Shown here piece by piece: positions 38,091-46,274 of a DNA stretch of 64,000 nt; within the stretch, counting starts at the first letter, position 1; every line of letters starts with the position of its first letter. The notes beneath the pieces were generated by a model. It was not told the DNA's origin and made no database searches. It saw only the letters and a list, made by a program, of their open reading frames with translations. Location: positions 1-64,000 of the forward strand of contig JAABRT010000004.1 of assembly GCA_011390805.1 (NCBI GenBank), read 5' to 3'. This stretch comes from Gemmatimonas sp. (GTDB taxonomy: Bacteria; Gemmatimonadota; Gemmatimonadetes; Gemmatimonadales; Gemmatimonadaceae). A program made the position numbers and the translations under genes.

Positions 38091-41000
38091 ATGCCTGCCT
38101 TGCAGCTGGATATCTCCCACATGACGGTTTCCCACATGCCTGATTTGCTTCGACGTGCCGCACTCACCGTCACTGCGTGCGCTGCGGCCGGCGCGTTGGT
38201 GGCACTCATGCCCGCGGCAGCGCCTGCCCATGCGCAGCTGCACGCGCAAACCGTCGCGCCGCCCACGCCGGAGCCTGTGCGCTTTGCCCGCTACGCGCAC
38301 GTGGCCAACGACGGACGCATTGCGTTCACCTATCAGGACGATATCTGGCTGGCCAACAGCGATGGCAGCAACGCTACCCGTCTCACGTCACATGTGGCGC
38401 GTGATATCATGCCGCGTTTTTCGCCTGATGGTGCGTGGATTGCTTTCACCAGCAATCGCATGGGCAACAATGATGTGTATGTGATGCCGGTAACGGGCGG
38501 CGAACCGCGTCAGCTGACATGGCACAGCGGCGATGATCAGGCCATGTACTGGACGCCCGACGGAAAAGAGGTGGTGTTTACGTCGGGCCGTGGTGTGAAC
38601 ATGTGGGGCTCCCCGCTGTACCGTGTGGCGCTCGACGGCACGATCCCGCGCGCCATGTCCATGGATGCCGGCCGCAGTGGCATGATCAAGCAGGATGCCA
38701 CGATGGTGGCCTTCAACCGCTCTGTTCCGTCGTACTGGCGCAAAGGTTATCGCGGCAACAACAACGCCGATATTGCGGTGCAGGATCTGCGCACCGGTGA
38801 AATCACCGAGCTCACCGATCTCGATGTACAAGAGTATCAGTCACACGTGCACGATGTGCATCCGATGTGGGGCGCAGATGGTCGCATCTATTTTGCATCG
38901 GAGCGCGATGGTACGTTCAATATCTGGCGCATTGCGGCGACAGGTGGTGCACCGGAGCAGGTGACAAGGCACAATGATGACGGCGTGCAGTTTCCGTCCA
39001 TCTCGCCCGACGGAAAGCGCGTGATTTACGAAAACGGATTTGCGCTCTGGACGCTTGACGTACCGTCAGGGACACCGCGCAAGATTGATATCCGCATGGC
39101 TACCGATCCCAAGGAGAATCATTGGGGGGTGATTGCGGCCAATAATCGCACTGACGGCTTTACCGTTTCGCCATCGGGTGATTACATCGCGGTTGATGTG
39201 CACGGAGATATTGTCACGGTGCCAACCGAAAAGGGTGTTGGTGAAATGACCCGTGTGACCTCGTCGCCCTGGCGCGAACGCAGTCAGACGTGGTCACCCG
39301 ATGGTCGTCACATCGCGTACATCTCCGATGAAACGGGTGAAGAGGAGATCTGGTTGTGGCAGCGTGCATCTGGTGAACGCCGGCAGCTCACCACGCACGA
39401 ATCCATCAAGGGCGATCTCACCTGGTCATCTGACAGCAAAAAGCTGGCCTTTACGGCCGACAATCGGCTGTGGGAAATGGACGTTTCGCAGGGTGCAGCG
39501 CGTGAACTCGCACACAATCCCGCGGGCGGTTATTCCATTGCGCAATACTCGCGGAGTGGACGTGAGTTGCTGTACACGCGTCGTGATGATGATCAGAACT
39601 CCGAGGTGTACCTGTTCGACATTGCCGGCAAGCGCGAATACAACCTGTCGGATAATCCGTTTGCCGATGGCAATCCTGTAATCACGCACGACGGCAAGCA
39701 TGTCGCGTTTACTTCGTCGCGCGATGGTGGTACCAACCATATCTACATCGTGTCATTGGCGCGCCGCGCCGAAGATCCGGGCGATCCGCTGGTGCGTGAG
39801 CGTCTCAAGCGCGCCAGCGGTCGTTCAGAGCGTGCCGACAGCAGTGCAGGTGGTGATGCGCGCGGTGACAATGCTGCTGCGACAGCAACCACAGCGGCCA
39901 TTGCCGTTGATACCGTTGGAATAGCGCGCCGCGCTATCCAGCTCACGAGTGGCGCCGGCAGCGCGGGCAACCTGTTTTTGTCGCGTGATGGTCGCGCCAT
40001 TCACTTCACGGTGAGCGGTGGCTCCGGTGATGACGCCAACGGGTTGTTCAGCATTGGCCTGGACGGACAGAATCGCCGTCGTGTGGCGGCTGGCAGTTTC
40101 CCCGGACTCACCCCAACCGCCGACCGGCGCATGGTGTTTTTCCGGCGTACCGCAGGCGGTGGAAACGGTGATGGTCCCCCCACCACCAACGGCGCAGAGG
40201 TGCACAAGCTCACCATCGCCACACCGCAGCGCACCGAGCGTGTTGACTTTGATTTTGATGTGCGTGTAGACCGGCGTGCCGAGTGGCGTCAGCTGCTGGC
40301 CGAGTCGTGGCGTGTGATGAAGTACCGCTTTTATGACGCGGAGATGCACGGCCGCGACTGGAATGCCATCTGGCGCACGTACGAACCGATGCTCGATCAC
40401 GTTGGCACCAACGAAGATGTGTACGATCTGGCCAACGAAATGATCGGTGAACTCAACGCGTCGCATACGGGCGTGAGCGGTCCACCCACGCGTCCCATGC
40501 CGCGCATTGCGCAAACGCGATTGCTCGGCATGGAGCTCGAAGCCGACAACCAGTCGGGGCGCTATCGCATTTCGCACATTCACAGCGACGGACCGGCCGA
40601 CAAGGAATGGTTGGCGCTTGCCGTTGGTGACTACGTGTTCAGCATTGATGGAGAAGACACCAAAGCGGGCGACAACTACTGGCGCACGCTCAGCAATGCG
40701 CTCAACGAGTATGTACCGGTGCGAGTGGGCAAGCGCGCTGACGGAACTGACGCAAAGACTGTGCGCATTGCCACCGTGACGTCGCTCAGCAACATCAAGT
40801 ATGACGAGTGGGTGGCGCAGCGCCGGGCCATTGTTGATCGCGAAACCAACGGACAGATCGCGTACGTACACATTCGCAGCATGAACCAGCCGTCGCTGGC
40901 CAAGTTTCGCAACGAGATCAATCAGTTCAGCAACAAGGCCGGTATCATTGTTGATATCCGCTTTAATGGTGGCGGCAACATCGACCAGGAACTCATCGAC

Positions 41001-41465
41001 ATTCTTGAGCGCCAGCCGTATCAGTTCTGGAATAACCGCAGTGGATCACGGGCATGGGGCCGTCGTCCGCGCCAGGCCATTGCCGGTCCCAAGGTCATGC
41101 TGGTGAATGCGCGCTCGGGTTCCGACTCGGAGGTCACCCCAATGGCGTTCCGTCAGCTCGAGCTCGGACGCATTGTGGGCAACCCCACAGCAGCTGCCGT
41201 GATTGCCACGGGTAGCTACACCCTCATCAACGGCGGCAGCATCCGCACACCGGGCTCACTCGTGGTGACGTACGATCCGAGCAAGCCCAACAACTATGGT
41301 GTGAATCTTGAAAACTACGGTGTGCCGCCCGATGTCTGGGTACAGAACACGCCCATGGACGAGTTGGCGGGGCGTGATCGTGAGCTGCAGGAAGCGATTG
41401 CCGAAGCCATGCGCATGCTGCGCGCCGCTCGGGCAGCCAATGAGGAGGATGCGGGTGCACCGTAA
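38091..41465 (+). CDS. tricorn protease-like S41 peptidase, secreted
   Basis: N-terminal propeller (PD40 repeats), ELNASHTGVSG, PDZ, GGGNIDQELIDIL, NARSGSDSEVTPMAF; RBS CCGGAG. Confidence 0.92.
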   Translation: MPALQLDISHMTVSHMPDLLRRAALTVTACAAAGALVALMPAAAPAHAQLHAQTVAPPTPEPVRFARYAHVANDGRIAFTYQDDIWLANSDGSNATRLTSHVARDIMPRFSPDGAWIAFTSNRMGNNDVYVMPVTGGEPRQLTWHSGDDQAMYWTPDGKEVVFTSGRGVNMWGSPLYRVALDGTIPRAMSMDAGRSGMIKQDATMVAFNRSVPSYWRKGYRGNNNADIAVQDLRTGEITELTDLDVQEYQSHVHDVHPMWGADGRIYFASERDGTFNIWRIAATGGAPEQVTRHNDDGVQFPSISPDGKRVIYENGFALWTLDVPSGTPRKIDIRMATDPKENHWGVIAANNRTDGFTVSPSGDYIAVDVHGDIVTVPTEKGVGEMTRVTSSPWRERSQTWSPDGRHIAYISDETGEEEIWLWQRASGERRQLTTHESIKGDLTWSSDSKKLAFTADNRLWEMDVSQGAARELAHNPAGGYSIAQYSRSGRELLYTRRDDDQNSEVYLFDIAGKREYNLSDNPFADGNPVITHDGKHVAFTSSRDGGTNHIYIVSLARRAEDPGDPLVRERLKRASGRSERADSSAGGDARGDNAAATATTAAIAVDTVGIARRAIQLTSGAGSAGNLFLSRDGRAIHFTVSGGSGDDANGLFSIGLDGQNRRRVAAGSFPGLTPTADRRMVFFRRTAGGGNGDGPPTTNGAEVHKLTIATPQRTERVDFDFDVRVDRRAEWRQLLAESWRVMKYRFYDAEMHGRDWNAIWRTYEPMLDHVGTNEDVYDLANEMIGELNASHTGVSGPPTRPMPRIAQTRLLGMELEADNQSGRYRISHIHSDGPADKEWLALAVGDYVFSIDGEDTKAGDNYWRTLSNALNEYVPVRVGKRADGTDAKTVRIATVTSLSNIKYDEWVAQRRAIVDRETNGQIAYVHIRSMNQPSLAKFRNEINQFSNKAGIIVDIRFNGGGNIDQELIDILERQPYQFWNNRSGSRAWGRRPRQAIAGPKVMLVNARSGSDSEVTPMAFRQLELGRIVGNPTAAAVIATGSYTLINGGSIRTPGSLVVTYDPSKPNNYGVNLENYGVPPDVWVQNTPMDELAGRDRELQEAIAEAMRMLRAARAANEEDAGAP

Positions 41466-42534
41466 GGCGCGTTTTGTGGTTGCTGGTGCAAGAGCACGTG
41501 TGTTGCTGTTGTGCGGGAGTGTTGCAGTGGTTGCAGCCTGTGCCGGTCGTGCCGGGTCGTCTGATTCGTCAGACGGCGCGGTGCTCACCGCAGCTGACGC
41601 AGCGGCCGCGTTGGAGAAGTGCTGTGGTGACAGCGCGGTGGGCGTGGCACTGCGCATTGCGTCAGACTACAAGGAGCCCAGCATCACAACGCGCCGCTTT
41701 ACTGCCGATCAGTTCTGGCAGGCGGCGCAACCGATGGCGGAGTACGCACGGTTTGATGTGGCAACAGTGGGGCGGTCGGCGCAGAATCGCCAGCTTCGCA
41801 CCATCACCATTGGCAGCGGGCCCACCAAGGTGCTCGTGTGGTCGCGCATGAATGGTGGTGAATCTGCAGGTACGATTGCGCTCGCTGATATCGTGCGATG
41901 GTTTGCCAATACACGCAACGAAGATCGCGACATTGACTTGCGTGAGCGTCTGCTTTCAGGGCTCACAATCGTGCTGTTGCCAATACTCAATCCCGATAGC
42001 GCGGATAGTGTTGCCACTGAGGGTGCGCTGTCGGCATCAGAAGGTGCACCTCTCGTGGAATCAGAAGTGCGCGTGCTCACTGCGGTGCGTGATAAGTTGC
42101 AACCGCACTTTGATATTGGATTGGTGGATCGCGGTGCACGCGCCTCTGCCGCGGCAGCGGCGATTACGTTGCTGGCTCAACGCGGCGCACCAGCGCCAAG
42201 CAACGGCGGCGCCGATGAACGTGCGCAGCGCGCCGCGGCCACGCTCGCCAAGTCCTTTCTTACGGAACTGCCGGGTCGCGTTGCACGATATGCTAACGCA
42301 GGCGATCTGCCCGTGCTGAGCAAACTGATTACAGACGCAAGCGTGAGTACAGTAGTGGTAGCCAGTGGTAATCTTGAGGCGGACCCGCAGCACCAGCGAT
42401 TGCGTTCGCTGCACGTGGCAGCGCTGCTGTCCGTATTCGATGCAATGGCTACCGGCGCATACACAGGCGCGAACGCAGCGATATATGATCAGCTGCCCGC
42501 CTCCTCGGCAAACATCGTTCCCACATCGCGCTGA
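41449..42534 (+). CDS. M14 carboxypeptidase-like lipoprotein, zinc ligands apparently lost
   Basis: Lipobox VAVVAACAG; fold motifs VLVWSRMNGGESAGTIAL, VLLPILNPDSADS, HFDIGLVDRGARAS; overlaps the tricorn ORF end. Confidence 0.65.
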   Translation: MRVHRKARFVVAGARARVLLLCGSVAVVAACAGRAGSSDSSDGAVLTAADAAAALEKCCGDSAVGVALRIASDYKEPSITTRRFTADQFWQAAQPMAEYARFDVATVGRSAQNRQLRTITIGSGPTKVLVWSRMNGGESAGTIALADIVRWFANTRNEDRDIDLRERLLSGLTIVLLPILNPDSADSVATEGALSASEGAPLVESEVRVLTAVRDKLQPHFDIGLVDRGARASAAAAAITLLAQRGAPAPSNGGADERAQRAAATLAKSFLTELPGRVARYANAGDLPVLSKLITDASVSTVVVASGNLEADPQHQRLRSLHVAALLSVFDAMATGAYTGANAAIYDQLPASSANIVPTSR

Positions 42535-42626
42535 TTGCGGTGTTGCAGCGCTAAGGTAGTGTTGCGCTGCTGCGCCGGCGTTTTTGCGATACCCCGATGT
42601 TTTTGCGCTACTTCGGCGCCGCAGCG

Positions 42627-43019
42627 CTACGCCGGCAGATCGTCCGGTGTGCGCGCGGGCAGCATTTCCGCATTGCCTGACAGATGCGGTGTGACGGCGC
42701 GCCGTTCCATGCCGCGCAATCGCTCGTAGTTTTCCCGCATAAGCGAGACGACCGCCGGCACATCGTGCACGCTCCGGATGGGGAAGCTCACCCATCCGGT
42801 GTTGGGTAGAATGTGATGCGGGTAAGCTCGTCCCGATGACACCAGCAACCGGCGTTCCTTTACGGGGAACAGCAGGTCGGCCATGCGGTCTCCATGCAAG
42901 TGACCGATTTCGCGATGCTGCACACGAAACTCGATGCCGCCGAACTTGTGCGGCTGCACGGTGACTCCTTCCCACGCACCAACGATTTCCGCGATGCGCT
43001 GACTGATGGGATTCGGCAT
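42627..43019 (-). CDS. luciferase-domain (DUF5519-like) protein
   Basis: HKFGGIEFRVQHREIGHLHGDRMADLLFPVKERRLLVSSGRAYPHHILPNTGWVSFPIRS. Confidence 0.7.
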   Translation of the reverse strand: MPNPISQRIAEIVGAWEGVTVQPHKFGGIEFRVQHREIGHLHGDRMADLLFPVKERRLLVSSGRAYPHHILPNTGWVSFPIRSVHDVPAVVSLMRENYERLRGMERRAVTPHLSGNAEMLPARTPDDLPA

Positions 43020-43205
43020 AATCTCCTCCCGGGCAACAGCGAACTGACGCACCCGACATGAATGCGATGGCTCTTGCCAGCGTCGCGTCATCGCGACACG
43101 CAGATCATGCAGCGTGTTTTCCATTTCCGCCATATGTCGCAGGAGATAGATGGCTGGACTGCCCGCTGCATTGTGCGGTGGTGAAACATTCGTGATTGTT
43201 CGGAA

Positions 43206-44360
43206 ATGACTTTGCTCACTTCAAAACCACGCGTGGCCGTAATCGGCGGCGGCATCATTGGTGCCGCGGCTTCCTGGCGTCTCGCGCAACGCGGCTGCGT
43301 GGTTGATCTCATCGATGCGGCCGCTACATCGCCTGCGCACCGTCCGGCCACATGGGCGTCGGCCGGCCTCCTGGCTCCCGGCGTTGAGGCCGAGCCGAGT
43401 GAAGAGGCGCTGCACGCGTTGTGTGAGCGCAGTGTGACGCTGTGGCCGGAGTTCGCGCGCGAACTCGAATCGGCATCAGGGTGTGCGCTGGACTTCCGCG
43501 AGTCAGGCTCACTGGTGGTCGCGCTCACACGTGACGACGTGGCCCGCTTGCAGCACGCGCAGCGCTTTCACGAAGCGCTGGGCACAGTGCAGCAGTGGCT
43601 GTCACGTGAGCAGGTGGCGCAACGGGAGCCAAATCTTGCGGGTACCGTGCTGGCTGCACGCTATCTTCCCAACGATCGGCAGGTGAATCCCCGTTCCGTG
43701 TTGCAGGCGTTGCATCAGCTGCTGCCCAAGCTCGGCGTGCGTGTGCACAAAGGTCTTACGCGTGCTGTCACGCTTTCCGGGCCAGCGGCGCAGGTGCATG
43801 GTGATGACTGGTCAATCACTGCCGACATAATTGTGCTGGCAACTGGCGCCTGGTCTCGTGAGATTGATGGCTTGCCCGACGGGTGGCGACCACCGGTACA
43901 TCCGGTAAAGGGACAGATGCTGTCAGTGGCTATGCCTGACAATGCACCGTTGCTCAAGCATGCGGTGTTCACGCCGCGCATTTATCTGGTCCCGCGCAGC
44001 GATGGCGAGCTCGCGATCGGTGCCACGGTTGAAGACCGTGGCTTTGATTCTGATATCACAGCTGGTGGCATGTTGCATTTGCTCGAAGCCGCCTGGCGGG
44101 TACTGCCGGCGATTGAGAGCGCGCGCGTGATTGATACCTGGTGCGGCTTTCGGCCCGGTTCCCGTGATGACGCGCCGCTGCTTGGATTCCATTCCGATCG
44201 GTTGATGGTAGCGACGGGTCACTATCGCAATGGCATTCTGCTCGCACCGGCCACGGCTGATGCGGTGGCAGAAGCCGTATGTACCGGTAGTGCGCCAAGC
44301 TGGATTGATTCGTTTTCGCCTCACCGCTTTGATGAGGCCAAGGAGCCTGAACATGTCTGA
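43206..44360 (+). CDS. thiO: glycine oxidase ThiO (FAD-dependent)
   Basis: RVAVIGGGIIGAAASWRLAQRG; GLLAPGVEAEPSEEAL; GFRPGSRDDAPLLGFH; GHYRNGILLAPATADAVAE. Confidence 0.92.
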   Translation: MTLLTSKPRVAVIGGGIIGAAASWRLAQRGCVVDLIDAAATSPAHRPATWASAGLLAPGVEAEPSEEALHALCERSVTLWPEFARELESASGCALDFRESGSLVVALTRDDVARLQHAQRFHEALGTVQQWLSREQVAQREPNLAGTVLAARYLPNDRQVNPRSVLQALHQLLPKLGVRVHKGLTRAVTLSGPAAQVHGDDWSITADIIVLATGAWSREIDGLPDGWRPPVHPVKGQMLSVAMPDNAPLLKHAVFTPRIYLVPRSDGELAIGATVEDRGFDSDITAGGMLHLLEAAWRVLPAIESARVIDTWCGFRPGSRDDAPLLGFHSDRLMVATGHYRNGILLAPATADAVAEAVCTGSAPSWIDSFSPHRFDEAKEPEHV

Positions 44361-44574
44361 TGGGTTGCACACAACCGTTACGGTAAACGGCAGTGCACAT
44401 ACGCTGCCTGAACCCACCATCGCGGCGGCGCTGGCAGTGCTGGATCTTGCTGCAGACACAACGCACGTTGCGATTGCACTCAATGATGCGGTCGTGCGGC
44501 GCGCCGAGTGGGATGGCTGCACACTCAAGAACGGTGATCGTATGGAAATCATTACGGCGGTGGCCGGTGGATGA
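44353..44574 (+). CDS. thiS: sulfur carrier protein ThiS
   Basis: 73 aa, VAIALNDAVVRRAEWDGCTLKNGDRMEIITAVAGG with terminal Gly-Gly; overlaps thiO. Confidence 0.92.
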   Translation: MSDGLHTTVTVNGSAHTLPEPTIAAALAVLDLAADTTHVAIALNDAVVRRAEWDGCTLKNGDRMEIITAVAGG

Positions 44575-44625
44575 ACTGATCATTATGAATGCGCATCATG
44601 TACCGGTTACCTGCTTGCTGCGCCC

Positions 44626-45426
44626 ATGCGGGACGCAATCATGAAAGCTGGGGCTGGCGATGACACATTCATGCTGGGTGGCGAGACTTTCGGCTCACGG
44701 TTGCTGCTGGGCACAGCGGGCTACCCCAATCGCGATACGTTGCTGGCGTCGCTGGCGGCGGGTGAGCCGGAGCTGGTGACCGTTGCGGTTCGTCGCATAA
44801 CACTGGGAACGAGTGGCGAATCACTACCGGCACTGCTCGGCGCTCGCTACCGGCTGCTGCCCAACACCGCCGGATGTTTTACGGTGCGCGACGCGGTACT
44901 CACGGCACAGTTGGCACGTGAAGCACTGGGTACATCGTGGCTCAAGCTTGAGCTCATAGGCGATCGTGAGACGCTGTATCCTGATGTGATGCAGCTGGTG
45001 CAAGCGGCCGAGCAGTTGGTAAATGACGGCTTTACCGTGTTGCCGTACTGCACCGACGATCCGGTGGTATGTCAGCGATTGGCTGATGTTGGATGTGCGG
45101 CGGTGATGCCTCTGGCGTCACTGATCGGATCGGGGCGCGGTGTGCTCAATCCGTCAGCACTTGAGCAGTTGTGCGCGCGAAGTCCGGTACCGGTGATTGT
45201 TGACGCCGGGATTGGTACTGCGTCGCACGCCACGCTGGCCATGGAGCTCGGGGCAAGTGCAGTGCTGGCCAATACGGCGGTGGCCAAAGCCGACCAGCCG
45301 GTACTCATGGCGGCAGCGTTGCGCGATGCCGTGCGCGCCGGGCGTGCCGCGCGATTGGCTGGTCGCATTCCGGAGCGCTATTTCGCCGACGCCTCGAGCC
45401 CGGAGATCGGTCTCATTGGCAGCTGA
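44626..45426 (+). CDS. thiG: thiazole synthase ThiG
   Basis: [80 protein letters not shown]. Confidence 0.95.
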   Translation: MRDAIMKAGAGDDTFMLGGETFGSRLLLGTAGYPNRDTLLASLAAGEPELVTVAVRRITLGTSGESLPALLGARYRLLPNTAGCFTVRDAVLTAQLAREALGTSWLKLELIGDRETLYPDVMQLVQAAEQLVNDGFTVLPYCTDDPVVCQRLADVGCAAVMPLASLIGSGRGVLNPSALEQLCARSPVPVIVDAGIGTASHATLAMELGASAVLANTAVAKADQPVLMAAALRDAVRAGRAARLAGRIPERYFADASSPEIGLIGS

Positions 45427-46147
45427 CGAACTGCACGTACTGCACGTAGCGCACGTACCGCACGTTCTTCCGTCGCCGCTGTGCGTGATCACCGACCGGC
45501 ATCGCAGCGCGAACGTGCTGCCAGCTGTGCTGCAAATGGCAGTGCGCGGCGGCGCGCGCTGGATCCGTGTGCGCGAACCAGACCTGGAGCTGTCCGCGTA
45601 TGCGTCGCTCTGTCATCTGCTCATTCGTGCGGTAGACGACGCACGCGTGACATGGAGCGTTCGTCCTTCAGCGTATCTGCTGTTGCGCAGCGCCTGGCCG
45701 GAGTTGCGGTTGGGCGTGCATCTCACGTCACACGACGCACCGTGGCGTGCGGGCGATCATGACATCCTGCTTGGACGATCTGTACATGTGGACGATGGCG
45801 TTCATGCTGGGCCGGATGAACGGTCCGCCACGATAGTTACCCGGAATGCCGCGCCACCTGCGGGGCGTGATGAGCAGCTGGACTATCAGCTCCTGGCGCC
45901 AGTCTTTCGCACAGCATGCAAGCCGGATGCGCAACCAACGGGGGTGGCAGCGATCACCCGCTTTGTTCGTGCCAGCGATACGCCCGTGATTGCACTTGGA
46001 GGCGTGACTCCGCACAATGTTGCCGATTGCCTGATGGCCGGTGCGTCTGGTATTGCCGTGTGTGGTGGTGTGATGGAGAGCGACACGCCTGAGAACATGG
46101 CTGCGGCATATTTGCGCAAGCTTGCAAATTTTGCAGACAAGCAATAA
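45416..46147 (+). CDS. ThiE/TenI family protein, probably thiazole tautomerase TenI
   Basis: TIM-barrel motifs [47 protein letters not shown]; ThiE-type REK and ND substrate residues not conserved. Confidence 0.75.
   Translation: MAADELHVLHVAHVPHVLPSPLCVITDRHRSANVLPAVLQMAVRGGARWIRVREPDLELSAYASLCHLLIRAVDDARVTWSVRPSAYLLLRSAWPELRLGVHLTSHDAPWRAGDHDILLGRSVHVDDGVHAGPDERSATIVTRNAAPPAGRDEQLDYQLLAPVFRTACKPDAQPTGVAAITRFVRASDTPVIALGGVTPHNVADCLMAGASGIAVCGGVMESDTPENMAAAYLRKLANFADKQ
45431..45466 (+). repeat. 9-bp tandem repeat x4 (YKGCACGTA-like)
   Basis: CTGCACGTA CTGCACGTA GCGCACGTA CCGCACGTT. Confidence 0.85.
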
Positions 46148-46148
46148 A

Positions 46149-46183
46149 AACGCGGGGACGAGATGCTGTCTCGTCCCCGCGTT
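46149..46183. terminator. perfect 15-bp stem between convergent tenI/thiE-like and glnN
   Basis: AACGCGGGGACGAGA - TGCTG - TCTCGTCCCCGCGTT. Confidence 0.85.
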
Positions 46184-46274
46184 GCCGTTCCGGTACTGAT
46201 TGCACTGTTGTTCCTGTTGCGTTCACGTACAGCACCGTTGCACCGGCACAGCCAGCGCTACGGTGTTTACAGGA

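Noticed and set aside
39825-40871. 348 aa minus-strand ORF inside the tricorn gene
   Set aside because: Antisense shadow ORF; the sense strand has clear tricorn/S41 motifs.
42560-42640. Possible imperfect hairpin between the convergent M14-like and DUF5519-like genes
   Set aside because: GC-rich pairing is patchy; not strong enough to call a terminator.
42061-43059. 332 aa minus-strand ORF overlapping the M14-like and DUF5519-like genes
   Set aside because: Composition-driven frame; overlaps two better supported genes.
43020-43205. TPP riboswitch upstream of thiO
   Set aside because: I looked for the CUGAGA-type core and paired stems and did not find a convincing match.
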